Below, piece after piece: positions 1 to 12,265 of a stretch of DNA of 64,000 nucleotides. Numbering within the stretch: position 1 is the stretch's first letter; the number at the start of each line of letters is the position of its first letter. A program made the position numbers and the translations under genes. The notes under the pieces were generated by a model. It was not told the DNA's origin and did no database searches. It worked only from the letters and a program-made list of their open reading frames with translations. This DNA comes from Straminergon stramineum (lineage: Eukaryota > Streptophyta > Bryopsida > Hypnales > Calliergonaceae). The stretch lies in contig OY987263.1 in NCBI GenBank assembly GCA_963920665.1, positions 28,880,547-28,944,546 on the forward strand. Direction: 5' to 3'.

Positions 1-1068
1 TTTAGAATGTGCAGGGAATTGTGTTGAAGTGGTCACCTTTGGTTCAGAGCCAACAAACCTCATCTTCCATTTTGAAATTGGTTGTCCAAAGCAAATATTC
101 ATCGCATTGTAAGTTAGCATCCGAAGCACAGAGGAAACAGTTGGATCGATACTGTAGGATCTTGGGGAGTGTTGACAAGCTTGCTCTCACGGACTCCAAT
201 AATTTCCCTAATTGGCCATCGGCTTGAATGTCTGTTTTTCTTTATGCAATGTTAAAGTAAAGATTGGGAATTGGCCTGAAGGTGCCCCCTTGAAATTACA
301 CCTGTGGGCGGAGAGAGAAGGCGTGAGGGCAAGAGCCTGACAGACGATGTCTAACCCCAACAAATTCACCATGTCAAGGCCATGCTCTTTCAATTCATGA
401 ATTCCAATTAAGATTTGAAAAAGAAAGTAAATTAAAGGAAAATGAAAAAAAAGCTATTACGGTAAATGCACTTGCTTTGAGTCTCCAATCATACGAGCGA
501 TGCAATTCATGAATTTAGCTGAACATCTAGTGCTACTAAATTTGTCTTAATTCACAGATTAGAGAACAAGCGCAAATCTTCAACAGCAGAGAGTAGCAAC
601 TCCACACTCCTCTCAAGTGCTGCCAAGTGACATCAACATCAACCGCCGGGGCACCGTTTTTTACAAGGAGGACCCCTTCAAGGGGTTCTGCGTATATGTG
701 CAATTGTGGAAACCAAAAACCATAGCCAAGATCACTCACTCCATAGCATAAAAACTCGGCTTGATACTCATAGACAATTTCAGGGAAAAAATGGATTCTA
801 TTCTTTTGAATTTCAGTAGCGCAATGATACAATTTTTTGCACTAAGCAACCCTACCGGTTTAAATATTCCGGTAAGAATTGACCTCGTTTCAAATTTTTT
901 GCATAATCTACGCTGCTTCCGTAATTTTACAATTGTGCTACAAGCGGCGAATTAAGGCTCTTCCAGCAGCACAGCCGCAACTTCGCGGACTCTCAATACT
1001 AGTGTACAAATTTCACAGAGGGAATAATGTGAATTTCACAAACCCTAAAGAATGAGGGGGCTAGGAGT
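1..1068. other. Downstream flank of the J-domain gene, no gene called
   Basis: This stretch lies 3' of the minus-strand J-domain gene and should hold its 3' UTR and terminator. Short open frames exist at 9-227 (+) and 536-832 (-). The minus-strand frame has non-repetitive composition, but I recognise no domain in it and see no convincing partner exons, so neither is called a gene. Confidence 0.5.
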
Positions 1069-1677
1069 CTACCAGCACTGATCAGTCTCCCACTTGTGCC
1101 CCTTAAACGAAAAGCTGTCATGCGAATTGGAGCTGGAAACCGGAGAAGATGTGAATCCCCAAGCAGGAGTGCCGTACGAAACAGGTCCTCTGTTGCTGAA
1201 CCCCCCCGACTGAAACGAGTTCATCGACAGAGACAAGTCGTAAGCTGCTCGTGTCTGCGGATTCGTGAGAATCGAATAAGTCTCTTGAACTTCCAAGAAC
1301 GACTTCGTGGCTTCCAATCTTTGCTCTTCTGGAACCACGTCGGGATGAAGTCGACGAGCCGCCATCCTGTAAGCAGCTTTGATTTCTCTTGGAGTCGCGG
1401 ATTTGCTTACGCCTAAGAGATCATACAAGTTCTTCGACGACCCAAATCGCGCCTTCACACTCTCCTCTGTAGCAGCGTACGCCCGCGCCCCTGCATTCGC
1501 AACCGGAGATTTCGATTCCCGGGGAGAACTCACCGTCGCAAGCCTTTGTCCAAAAAACTGAGTCGGAGAGCTCGGGCAAGAGACCGGGCTATTAGGCGAC
1601 CTGAGCATTCCATCACTTGAAAACGGATGTCCGGAAGAAATTCGTGCAACATTCACTCTCATCGCAGCGCCCGCCAT
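1069..1677 (-). CDS. Small J-domain (DnaJ-like) protein, probably plastid or mitochondrial
   Basis: Single-exon gene for 202 residues. The J domain spans about residues 83-148, begins NLYDLLGVSKSAT and carries the HPD motif at residues 111-113, the tripeptide that stimulates Hsp70 ATPase activity. There is no G/F region, zinc finger or C-terminal substrate domain, so this is a type III (DNAJC-like) co-chaperone. The first 80 residues are rich in Ser, Ala and Arg and poor in acidic residues, as in an organelle transit peptide. This matches the small plant proteins of the DnaJ 11/J20 type, though I cannot tell which. Start: the first in-frame ATG, with a TATA box about 335 bases further upstream. 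The C-terminal 50 residues are Ser/Gly/Phe-rich, unlike any domain I know. The frame is intact, so it is probably functional. Confidence 0.9.
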   Translation of the reverse strand: MAGAAMRVNVARISSGHPFSSDGMLRSPNSPVSCPSSPTQFFGQRLATVSSPRESKSPVANAGARAYAATEESVKARFGSSKNLYDLLGVSKSATPREIKAAYRMAARRLHPDVVPEEQRLEATKSFLEVQETYSILTNPQTRAAYDLSLSMNSFQSGGFSNRGPVSYGTPAWGFTSSPVSSSNSHDSFSFKGHKWETDQCW

Positions 1678-2011
1678 AGTTCACAACTTCCAACCCAAAT
1701 CTCCTTTGGTAACACAAAAAAAACTCTCAAAACTTCAAACCCAAAACGGCAAAAAAACACAATTGTCTCACAACACTCCTCGTCACAATGATCTTCAAAT
1801 ACCGATCTGAATCTTAACACCTCCAAACCAAAACCCTTGATCAAGGCTCAAATTTCGTTGCAGAAAAAGCTCTCAATCCTCTCAATGTCCTCAATTCAAT
1901 TAGCAGCCGAGCAATAACTTGAGATCTCAAATTCCAGTTCAAATCCCCTGAATTCCCAATGGACACTCAGCGCCGATGATAATGAATGGATGGGACAGTC
2001 TCAGCAAGCCC

Positions 2012-2021
2012 ATATATATAT
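2012..2021 (-). promoter_or_regulatory. TATA box of the J-domain gene
   Basis: An uninterrupted TATATATATA reads towards the J-domain gene. Transcription would begin near 1985, giving a 5' leader of about 300 bases. Position and perfect alternation make it the best core-promoter candidate here; no start site is proven. Confidence 0.5.
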
Positions 2022-2790
2022 AGTCCTGCTTCGGCGGAGAGGGCCGAACGTTCCTTTCTTCGTCCAAACATGGACGAGAAACCACATGGCACATGGGGGT
2101 GTGACACGATCCTCAACGATAAGAGCAGACTCCTGGAAAGCTCCTAGAAAGTGCCACCTGCGTTCTTTACTACTCCTGACGCGGACGAGTGCATCCTCAT
2201 CCTCTAAGGAAGGAGCTTTTAGAAAAAGAACTACGTGGCGGCACTCAATTGAATATAATATTTTCTTTTCTTTATATTATTTCTTTTCTTTATTATACTA
2301 TTTTATTTTGGATCAAGTAGGAGGAAACTCAATATTTTAGTTTATTTTTGAAAATATAATGCGCCCAAGTGGGTTCTTATTGGCGTGAGGACACACGCCA
2401 AGGATAAACAAGTGGGGGATATCTTTTGATTTTATTGGATGAATTGAGCAAGTGGCCCGGGTTTCTTGCGGCACTTGGCTACCGAATTGGAAAGAATTTG
2501 TGAGCCATAAATAAAAGATAACTTATAGCCAGGCTGCCGTTTTCAAATTGCAAGACGGTTCCGGCCAAGCCCCTCCATGCCGGTGGCAAGTGGGGTGGTG
2601 ACACGTGTTGACCCGGACGTTGGAAAATAGTGTTATCAAGTAGCCAATTGGTTTGTTTAGGTCTACTGTAGTTGAATTGTTTTGCCTTCCGTCAATTCGG
2701 GATTTCGTGATGGTCTGTTGTTTCTATTGAATTCCTGCTTTTATTGCATTATTGAATGGTCAGGGAGGATTGACCCACTTATTGCCCCAG
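2022..2790. other. Intergenic, upstream of the J-domain gene
   Basis: Promoter-side flank of the J-domain gene. It contains a T-rich stretch around 2254-2345. No coding exon, tRNA or structured repeat was recognised. Confidence 0.4.
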
Positions 2791-2794
2791 CCAA

Positions 2795-2905
2795 AGGTAA
2801 ATGTAAAAATTGCCCCCTATTTTGTGCCATGTAAATTTTGTGATTCTTCACCTCTAGCAGAAAATTTGGGGCTTCTAATTGTAAATATGAATTCAGAATT
2901 TGCAA
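2795..2905 (+). repeat. Fragment of TTAA-family H
   Basis: About 110 bases resemble the middle of the intact element at 29830-30073. Shared blocks are TTGCCCCCTATTTTG and AAATATGAATTCAGAATTTG, with a T-rich stretch between them. The terminal inverted repeats are not present here, so it is a truncated copy. Confidence 0.6.
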
Positions 2906-5019
2906 GTTGTATCACAGGTGAAATTTTTTTTTAAATCATGTTTTTTCTAAGGATAAAATATTGGGTAATAAGGGAGTCAGTCTTTCTTGGCCTTATAGTG
3001 AATGACTATGAATTGTGATATGTGCTAATAGCAGTGATCTTAGGTAAACAAGACTATTACAAATAGAGTGATTGGTTTATCTTATTGAAATTATTGAAAA
3101 AAATTTAATTTTCTCTATAGTAAGACAAATGTGAAAAATGGAGAGAGCAATTGAAATTTCTTTTTTTGATAGAGTATGAAATTTTTATGAATATTTGAAG
3201 TATGCTTCCCAATTGACCCAAAAAAATCTCTTGACTACCTCCAAACCACCAAAAGGTGTATCCATAATTATAGCCAACTTACCAACTAAAGCAATTATAA
3301 TATTTCCTAACATGGTCACAATACTTTTCTAATATAGCTATGACATGAAGGAATAAAAATTTACATCTTGTAATGAATTTACACTAAAAAAGTAGAAGTT
3401 CTTATTGTAGTTACTGATAACTCCTTCACAATCATCCAAGGCATTGATTGTAGCCGACACTAACTCAATCTAATTAGCCCAAATTTCATTTATCACAACA
3501 ATGTTGTCATGGGTTAATGTAAGATTGTAATGAATCATTACCTAGGTGTTTGTATTGGGGAATTTGCCTATCATATGCTAGTTCACCTTAATTAGTGGAA
3601 TTTTTTTGATGAATTTGAGACAAATTGATTAAAAATAATTGAAAAATGGATGAAAGTTTGATTAAATTCACAATATTCAATATGATTTGAAAGTGGTATA
3701 AAATGCACTATAACAAATACAATTAAAATAGTATGAACTATCATATTCATGTACCACTCAAATTTGCATTATTCTAGAATTAGCACCAATTAGCAATATT
3801 AGTGCAGGGTGCAATGGTTGAATTAACTTTCGTAGTAAAAATTTCAATCTAAAATAATATGGTCTAAAATGCTTTTATGTAAAGAAATTTTTTAACACTT
3901 TACCATTTCAATTGAATCTAACATAGTTGCTTTTTAAAACCTTAAGAAACTAGGCATTCAAATTTTGAACAATGGATGAATACAAACACATCTGAAACAC
4001 ATAGAAAATATATTTTTTATATGTCTATTAATTTTTGTGTAGATTCTTATGATAGTTCTTTAACATTTGTATGGTGTAGATTTTGAAGACTTTACATTAT
4101 CAATATTCTAGAATTAGAAAAAAGCCGAATAAGTTTAGTCTTATAAAGTAATTTTTTTAGTTCACAAAACTACCCTTCAAAAATGACTTGAATAAAAAAA
4201 ATTAAGATCAAATATTCAAAAATCACTACAATTAGAACTTAAAGGAAAAAATTCTTGCGAAAATCACAAATATTCAACTTAAAATTGATTTTAGTTGAAA
4301 TTTTTAATTTGGCCTCAAATTTAATTGTATAATATTGGCTAGTGTAGTAGTTGATCTAACCATACGGATATGATTTATGAATTGTATTTTACAACTATTG
4401 TTTGAGAATCATCATTAAATTATTATTCAAAGTTGCATTTTCTAATATATCTTCAAAATTTTGAAAATATGGACTACCCCTAGTCTTTAAGGGATTAAAG
4501 TAACATAAATTTAACATAAAACCAATTGGAGACTATATTAGTATGTTAGGATAAAAGTTAAGATTACATTAAAAACAATTGCATTTTCAATTAGCATTTA
4601 TGAATAATTTTTGGGTGTATATAATAGGGAGAATCACAATAGCCTAAAGACTTTGAACCAAATGTTCAAAGAGTTTAGAGAAGCCAAGTTACTTGTTAGT
4701 CTAGCCAATTATGAAACCTTCTAGTGAGTTCACAAAATGAATTGCAATAGCCTAATGGCAACAATCTAGGTCAAATTCTTTTATCAAGTTCGGGGAACTA
4801 ACAAGGAGAGGATTTCACAACTATGACTCCCCTGTCAATATCAATATTTGGGAAATACCGGTAGCTAATTCAAAGTTAGATGGTGGAATTGGGAAAATAG
4901 GTTGTAATTTGAAACATCTCTAAAAACCCCAGTCGAAAAAACTATAAAATATCTATTTAGAGTAAAATATAGAAAAAATAAATGGACTTGATAATTGAAA
5001 AATGAGTTCAATATTCATA
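2906..5019. other. AT-rich intergenic DNA
   Basis: Very AT-rich sequence without a long open frame, splice-consistent exon chain or clear terminal inverted repeat. Probably decayed transposon sequence; nothing specific can be supported. Confidence 0.5.
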
Positions 5020-5473
5020 CCTTTAAATTAGGCAGTTTGTTTTGTTTTGTTTTGTTTGTTACGGTGAGATCTCCTTGACCGTGCGCCCTCAATTGCATTC
5101 TTCATACCATTTGAAAGTGTTCCTTGAGGAGGGGTGCACAAGCTTTGTTTCGTGGTGTTCCCACTTATGAAAGAAAAAATATTGAAGTTTGAAGATTTTT
5201 GAATTAAATAATTTAGAAAATGACTTTAAATTTTCATTTATTGCTAGCGTGCCTTGTACTATTGCCATAGTCAAAATAAAAATAAGTTAAAAATTTTAAA
5301 ATAATTAAAAAATTCATAACTTTCATAGGGTATGTCCAAATGCCATGAAACAAAGTCTGTGCACCCCTCTTTGCCAAGGGCCTTCTAATGGTACCAAGAC
5401 TGCAACAAGGGACGCACGGTCCATGAGATCTCATTGTAACAAACAAAACAAAACAAACTGCCTAACTTAAAGG
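5020..5473. mobile_element. Foldback MITE, family G copy 1
   Basis: A 454-bp element that folds back on itself for most of its length. The left end reads CCTTTAAATTAGGCAGTTTG and the right end is its reverse complement with few changes, followed inward by a (TTTTG)n tract and GAGATCTC on both arms; the arms stay similar for roughly 200 bases. A TA precedes the left end; the matching base pair at the right end has become GA. A second copy at 31954-32404 has TA on both sides, which suggests a mariner/Stowaway-type TA target. No coding capacity. Confidence 0.75.
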
Positions 5474-5572
5474 GATGGATGGATGTTGTGGCAACAACAG
5501 AGGGCACATTATAGTAGAGGGAATTTTCCAATGAAAATAGCTGGGAAAACTCAAATTATTGCCATTTGTTTA

Positions 5573-5632
5573 AACAAAAACAAAACAAAAAACAAAAAAA
5601 CAAAAAACAAAAACAAAAACAAAAACAAAACC
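5573..5632. repeat. (CAAAA)n-type simple repeat
   Basis: An imperfect array of A-rich units separated by single C residues, ending in a short C run. Simple sequence DNA; it produces a spurious Lys/Asn-rich open frame. Confidence 0.85.
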
Positions 5633-5734
5633 CCCCCTCAAATTATTGATACCAAACACTGCTCAACATTATCGAGTACCAAAAACCCGGTGTCTCCAAT
5701 TGTTTTAAAAAAAAAAAAAAACCGGTCCCGGTAA

Positions 5735-6100
5735 TTGATGAATCCTTATCCTGGACGAGAAAGGCGGAGATCTCCGACGCAAAAGCCAAAGGGGCAAAAG
5801 GCTTACTCAGCAGATAACGGAAACCCTAAAAAGCGGGGGCACCTATCTTATTATCCACCTGTAACTTACAGAATCGATGCCGGAGGAAGCCATTTATCAC
5901 TTGCCTTTCCACTAGTCCCCATCCGCCACGTCGTCGCTCAACTGCCATGTCACGCACCGATTCCCACCCGGAATAATGCTCCAGTCTGCCTTTGCCAAGT
6001 GGGCGCCAACTATGCTTCGAAGTTGCGTGATCTGGCATTTGGGGGAAGGACGACCGACTGGAGACGGACATGGCCACCCTTATTATGAATTGATTCTTCT
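5735..6100. other. GC-richer island, possible relic promoter or leader
   Basis: About 365 bases of near-balanced composition inside AT-rich DNA. It contains GGATAAGGAT and a second GATAA-type site on the minus strand, an AAACCCTAA telo-box near 5821, and a CCACGTCG box near 5926. These motif types are common in plant promoters, but no coding exon follows on either strand. It could be a captured or orphaned promoter, or the 5' end of a lost gene. No function is claimed. Confidence 0.3.
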
Positions 6101-6576
6101 TTATCTTGTAAGTACACCAAATAGTATAGGTGGGCTCCTTCCAATTCCAAAAAGATAAAAGAAAAACATTATGAGGCTAAAGAGTTCATCAAACTTTTTT
6201 TTGACACAAACTGAGGTGAAGGCACCCATAAATTGATTGAATAAGCAATTTCAAACATGATATGGAGTAGTGTAAGGTAGTGCAAACATTTCTAGAGGTG
6301 TACTCATAGAAATGATGGGGATTGCAAAAACTATGGTGATTTTATAACTTGAATTGAAATTACTATGAATTTTGAAAGCCAAAAGTTGAACTTGACCCAT
6401 GTCCAATGTCTAGAGTCTTCCAAAATCACTCACTTAGAGTCACTCGAGGTGGAGGACATGTGTCATGGCACTTTGGTACCTAGACATGCCATGGCACACA
6501 AGATGAGGGGCATGTGTCATTTTTTGAAAAACAGAAATCAGTCCCAACCTCTCTTGAATTTGAGACCCCCTATTAA

Positions 6577-7213
6577 CCTCTAAATGCCCAAGGCATCAAA
6601 TTCTAGTGTTTCAAAAACTTTGAAGTTAACTAAAATCCAACCAAATTGCTATTTTTAGTAGTTTATATCTTTTGGAGAATTATTTTTGAAGTCTAGTTTT
6701 AGGATCAAAAAGTTGATCTGAAAAATAAAGGATTATGATTTTTCTATTGAAGATTTATTGCAAGGATGCCCATTGCAATCTTGATTTCCTGTAGTGTTGA
6801 GGGCTCTTGAAAATGAGCCTCAAATACACTAGATCTTGGAGGCAAAAGCACATTAGAAATTCATTTAAAAAAATTGTAGAATAGATTTTGAAAAACCATA
6901 AATTGATTAGGGTTGTGCATGCTAGGCCCTATAATCTCATTTTTCTTAGTGACCAAATTTTTAGAGTTGACATGCAAAAAGTGAATTGAAAATTTTTCAC
7001 AGTTTTTACACCCTCATGATCAAACATTATAATCTTTCAATCTATAAGTGATATTGTTATGTTTTCTTTTCCTATGTGATCTCTAACATGTCTAGTTTGA
7101 ATTTGTATGGTTACAATTCAAAAGAAATTGGTACAACTTATGAAAATGTTGACTTTTTGTTCAATTTAGAACAAATTTCAAGGAGCTCCAAATAGGCCTT
7201 GGGCATTTAGGGG
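6577..7213 (+). mobile_element. TTAA-flanked non-autonomous transposon, family B copy 1
   Basis: A 637-bp element with TTAA at both sides (6573-6576 and 7214-7217). The left end begins CCTCTAAATGCCCAAGGC and the reverse complement of the right end begins CCCCTAAATGCCCAAGGC, one mismatch in 18. The interior matches the copies at 12266, 25418 and 7397 over most of its length. No open frame of note. TTAA target duplication is the hallmark of piggyBac transposition; the superfamily assignment rests on the target site only. Confidence 0.85.
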
Positions 7214-7396
7214 TTAATTGTTGATGGGGCTCTAGTTGGTAATGGGTGCCTTCACCTTAAAGATAATAAGATTTTTTTTTGAAATTTTTGAATATGTAGT
7301 TGAAAACCCTTTAAAATGTCAAATATCAACATGTGAGTGATCCATGTAGAGCATTCTTTTTTCTTTGCATTGATGTACTAAGTGATTTTTGTTTAA

Positions 7397-8741
7397 CCCC
7401 TCCTGAATATTGAAGGCCTTTTTTGAGTTTCTTCATAGACTATTTGCTCTAAATTGAACAAAAAGACAAAATTTTGATAAATTTTATCCATGTAAAAAAA
7501 ATAATACTAGTACAAATTCAAACTAGAGGTGATAGGGATTACATGGGGGAAAAAACCAACAACAATATTTCTTATGGATTGAAAGATTATTGAATGTTTG
7601 ATCATGAGGGTGTTAAAATTGTGAAAATGATTTGAATTCTTTTAACCCCTAACTGCCCAACCCACCATACATGGTCGATCTGAAATTCAAGCTCGTTTTG
7701 AGATGGGCAATTAAATTCTTGTGACCGGTTTAAAAACTTTTACGGGTAGTTTCAAAAGTTAACTACTGAAATTATTTATTTTTCACTGAAAAAGGTAAAT
7801 ACTTGATTTTTGAGAGGTCTTGAAAGGCATAAATGTATCTTAGTGGAAGAGTAAAGCTTGCCAATTTCACTTGATTTGAGATCTAAAAAATTGTACTTAT
7901 CGATTTGTTTTGAAAATGGTCCAAATGGAGAGAGTAAAGTATTTCCATGATTTTCACCCTTGAAAACTTAAACATGCAACTGTTGATTTGGAGCTAATTG
8001 CAATTTCTACTTATAAAAGAAAATTGCATTTCAACTGGATTGTGTCATGAGTTTGATAGCTCTTCATTTGAACTTAAGGTTTTTGGAGGTGCATTTTAGT
8101 ATGCTAACACAATTTTTAGTTGGTCATGTCACCTCCAATCCCAAAAAACTTGTATATGCAAATTCCTAAAACATTGTGGAGAGGGGCATTATACTAAAGA
8201 TAGAAATGTACATTTCTCTTGTTATAATCTCACAACTTCTACACAATTTTGCACTCAAAATTGGTACACAAATTAATAAGTAAGCTCTTTAGACATCCAT
8301 ACGGTTAGATTTTGAAAAAAAGCGTTTTTTTCATAGGGTATAACTTTAAGCCCATGCTCTTTTTTCAAAGTCAAAATACACTTGAGAAGGCTTGGGCATT
8401 TAGGGGTTAATCCTCTTATCACATGTCAAATCTAAAATTGAGGTCACCAAAAAAAACGTGAGGTTAAAGGACATGACATGTATAACTTCAATCAATATAT
8501 GGCTACTCAAAATCTGTTCTATGATTTTTCTTAAATGAAATTTTAATGCGATTTTTCTTCAAGATCTAGTGTATTTGAGGCTCATTTCTAAGAACCATCA
8601 ACACTTGAAAATCAAGATTTGCGATAGACACCCTTGTACAAAATCTTGAATAGAAAAATCATGATTATTCGTTTACAAAATCACATTTTTGATGTTGAAA
8701 TTAGACTTCAAAAAGAATTTGATGCCTTGGGCATTTATGGG
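7397..8741 (-). mobile_element. TTAA family B copy 2, split by a nested element
   Basis: TTAA at 7393-7396 and 8742-8745 flanks two halves of a family B element in the opposite orientation to copy 1. The halves (7397-7645 and 8411-8741) are separated by a complete family C element. Joined at a single TTAA, they align without gaps to the undisrupted copies at 12266 and 25418: GAATTCTT-TTAA-TCCTC here against GAAGTCTT-TCGC-TCCTC there. The host copy therefore carried a TTAA that was duplicated by the insertion. Confidence 0.8.
7646..8406 (+). mobile_element. TTAA-flanked transposon, family C, nested in family B
   Basis: A 761-bp element flanked by TTAA at 7642-7645 and 8407-8410. Termini are CCCCTAACTGCCCAACCC (left) and CCCCTAAATGCCCAAGCC (right, reverse complement). 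The interior is unrelated to family B even though the termini are nearly the same, so the two families were probably moved by the same transposase. A diverged relative lies at 44746-45160. Non-coding. Confidence 0.85.
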
Positions 8742-8745
8742 TTAA

Positions 8746-9629
8746 ACTTCTCCAATGAAAATTCATTAGATGAAATGCACTTTCCAAAGCACTCATCATC
8801 CACCAAGTGGATGGTTGAACATTGAAGGGTTCATACATAAATCAATGAAAAAAAATAAGGTTTTATGATTGATTATCTAATTTTTTCATAGTGTGGTGAC
8901 AATTGTTGTAATGTGCTAGCAAATTCTACAATTTTTTTGCCAAATCCATTATTCTTTCCAAACTATGCAATTAGAAAAATGATAATTTTTTGTGAAGATT
9001 CTTGAAGATTTTGTTTTTCCATACCAAATTGTTTGAAAAAAAATTCCTATAATTTTGGCATTTTTTTCTTTTGCCATAGCAAATGGTTTACAAAAAAACA
9101 AATTTTCTATAATTTTGGCATTTCTTTATAGAATTATTTTACTAAAAATTTACTAGTAGTCTACGGCATCTCATTACCAACTACAATCATCTAGAACATC
9201 CACTTGCATTAGAAGCCAAAATGAAGTTGTAATTTATTTAGAACAACCAAGGAGGTCCATAAAGTACCGATTTAAAAGTTGGAAATTAACTTGGGGAGGT
9301 TAGACTTCAAGAAATATTTTTTAGTAAATTTTCCTTAAAGGATATATGGAATCAACATCTAAACCAAGTTGTTTCATTTTTTTGAGCTTCATGCACTAGT
9401 CACTAAATGTGTCCACCTCCTCTAACGTACACTACTTGTACAATACATTGTCGGTGCAATGAGAAAGCAAAATATACTTATATGTGAGAGGATGCTTTTA
9501 GAGCCCAAGTGCTTTATGAACTTCCTACCTTTAGTAGCATCCACTCACCCACATCGAAAGATTGAGGCTGCATATAACTTAGAACATCCACTTGAGGTGG
9601 GACATCCCAAATGCACGACTAATCCAAAA
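8746..9629. other. AT-rich intergenic DNA
   Basis: Contains two near-identical short phrases (CTATAATTTTGGCATTT at about 9047-9065 and 9105-9123) forming a local direct repeat of about 58 bases. No gene or bounded element otherwise seen. Confidence 0.4.
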
Positions 9630-9880
9630 CCACCATTGTCACTATGGGTACATCTCCAAAATCAATATGTACCTATGCAGAAAAAAACGATTTCATTACC
9701 TCTACCCCAAAACAAACTTTGACCCTTCACAAATTTTCATACAATATCCAAGTGTCGCATTCTTTGGTGCGTTGGAACCTTCTCTCACAAGAAAGTACAA
9801 AATTTCAACTAGTCTAATGATAATAACTACACACAGTAGCCAAAAGTGGCATTTTTTTTCTTTGGGGGGGGGATGTTGGC
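9630..9880 (+). repeat. Dispersed repeat R, copy 1
   Basis: About 250 bases similar to 17676-17935, in the same orientation. Shared phrases include ACATCTCCAAAATCAAT and TTCTTTGGTG(C/T)GTTGGAACC. No inverted ends were found, so the repeat type is unknown. Confidence 0.65.
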
Positions 9881-12261
9881 CACCTAAGAAAATATTCTGT
9901 AGATCTTGCACCTTCGACAGCATAACTTAAGTTAGAATTGGGTGAGTTGCAGCAAGAAAAATTAAAACATAAGTTAGTGAGTCTTGGGAACTGCAAGGAA
10001 AAAAAGGATGAAAAGGACGGATGGTACAGGTCCACACAGAAAGAGTGGGTGAGTGGCTCTGAGACAACTGAATGGAAACTTCTAATTCAAACCAAACAGA
10101 AATTCACGGCCTCATGCCTTTGTCTGTAAAAGGACTTCTCAAGGCTCAAGCATCAACGTACTGGAAGTGCTTTGATAGTAGAAGAAGGTTCTAAGGGTAG
10201 CCACTCTACAAAGTATGTTAAGTTACTGGTATTCCATATGGGAGATTGGGAGGCAACCCATTCATGATCACCACACCCTTTTGACAATGTAGGCTGCTTT
10301 CTTTCCACGCAGGAGGAGATGAATAGTGATTAATTATGGCACAGTTCCCGGTGCAATTGTGGCACATTGTGATTGTTTTATAACACTCTCAATAGGAGTA
10401 ACTTAGTCACAATTCCTCTACCTTCTGAGATTTCCGTGGAGAATGGGAAGATCAATAGACAAATGGGGAGCCAGTGGGGTTCATTATCAGGTGGAGGAAC
10501 AGTGACACCCCTTCTTCGTCACATGAGGGTAGAGAATGAGAAGTGTGAGAATAGTTTATCTGGGAAAGTGATGCGGAGAAAGCAATGGAGGTGAAAACAG
10601 CAAGAGGATGGTGAAATCCAGACACTGCGGAGTGAAACTATAGTGCAAAAAGCAAAATTCTTCCAAGCAGAATTTTTCTTTTCGCATCGCATGCATATTG
10701 CCAATCGCAAGCAGGCACATCCCCATTCTCCACATAAATCCCACACGGTGGAGGATTTGTGACTACCCCTAATATTGCAAGCAATTCTTCGTGGATTTTG
10801 CAACCAACCCTTGGTCAAGTCAGAAATAGGTAGGTCTATATGACCAGAGTGGGAGGAATGGAATCTTCTGTTCTAAAATTCATAGTAGTTATGTTTTGAG
10901 AAATAAAAATCTGGAAACCTTATTAACTCTATTTCTACACATTGGAAAATCTCCCCCTCAAAGAAACTTGCTCTTCAAATAGGTGTAACCACTCAAGTAG
11001 TTGGAATTGGATTGCCTCCCTAAATGAGAATTGACAAGGATGTATCACTACATTTGGACCAAAAAACATCACTTTTTTTTCTTCTTTGGATGTTAATTAC
11101 ACAAGATGTACACAATCAAAATGTGAGAGTGTATGAGCTTGGTGTTGATTTTTGGTGTACTAAGAGACAATACTTTTGGAAATTCACAATTTATTCATAT
11201 GGTGTCCAAATAATGCGTATTGAAGTTCTTTGGGATCCTCTTTCAATTGCCAATAAGATTGAATACAAAACTTATGTTCATAATTGTAACTATGTTTAGT
11301 TGCAGTTAGTGATGGTTGCATGTGTGCATACCTTAAGGTAAAGATGCCAAAAATATATGAATTAAGCATTTGAGTATGCTTCTTGTTATTAAATCATCTA
11401 AAAATTTGTTGGATTCTAATGGGAGTCTAAGGGAATTCTCAATTCCCTTAGTGTGCATTTTTGGGACATTGTATGAATGAACTATGAATTTCCAAAGAGT
11501 GAGAAAGGGAGGTTGGTGATAGTATACAAAATTGATCCTGTGCTCTTGTAAGTTTTTAGGTTACATATTTTAGCTAATAATTTGCAATTTTTTTTTATAG
11601 ATTTGAGGAATTCTTAAAACAAAAAGGATAATATGTATAAAAAAATATGCAAGGTAATAGAAAGTAGAATCCCAACTTGTTTTTTGGACAAAGTACAAAT
11701 TTTGTTAGACACTAGTGTAACAATTGTTGCAACATGTGCAATCATTGCTTTGTTGCATTAGAAATGTAATATTTTTTTTAGTTTATAAGAATTGAATTTT
11801 ATACTAAAATTCACTTTAAAATGGGAATAAAAACATATAAAGACAAACATCCAAATGGAAAAAAATGGAATGTGACAATATATCATGACATTTTGCAATC
11901 ATCATGATAAACGATTGTATCCTTTGGTCTCTATTTTAACAATTTTGGCAATATGGATACGTTCTTGAAACCTTGAATAATTATTGATATATAATTATAA
12001 TTGCCTTATGATGTATTGTTAGAGAGACCTCAACACTAGTTTTCTAGTGGTATATTATACATTGAATTTGGAATTAAATAGAACTTTTGACCGAGACTTT
12101 TGAGTACTATGCACTCAATAAGAGTGAATTTTCATGATATACTGGAATTATAAGTAAATGAATTTTAGAGTTTTCTGGATTCGGAATTGCCTAGGTAGCA
12201 GAGAGTTCCATGATGCTTTCACTTCAAGTCCTTTGTTAATGATAGTCCTAGCCCTTTGTCT
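9881..12261. other. Intergenic DNA without supported gene
   Basis: Moderately AT-rich. Several open frames of 60-100 codons occur (for example near 10373, 10519 and 11024) but they overlap in conflicting frames and show no recognisable domain. A small perfect hairpin (arms CTAAGGGAATT) sits at about 11427-11451. Nothing else is supported. Confidence 0.4.
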
Positions 12262-12265
12262 TTAA

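Noticed and set aside
536..832. 98-codon open frame on the minus strand downstream of the J-domain gene
   Set aside because: Composition is gene-like, but there is no recognisable domain, no clear splice partners and no promoter; more likely 3' UTR or spacer.
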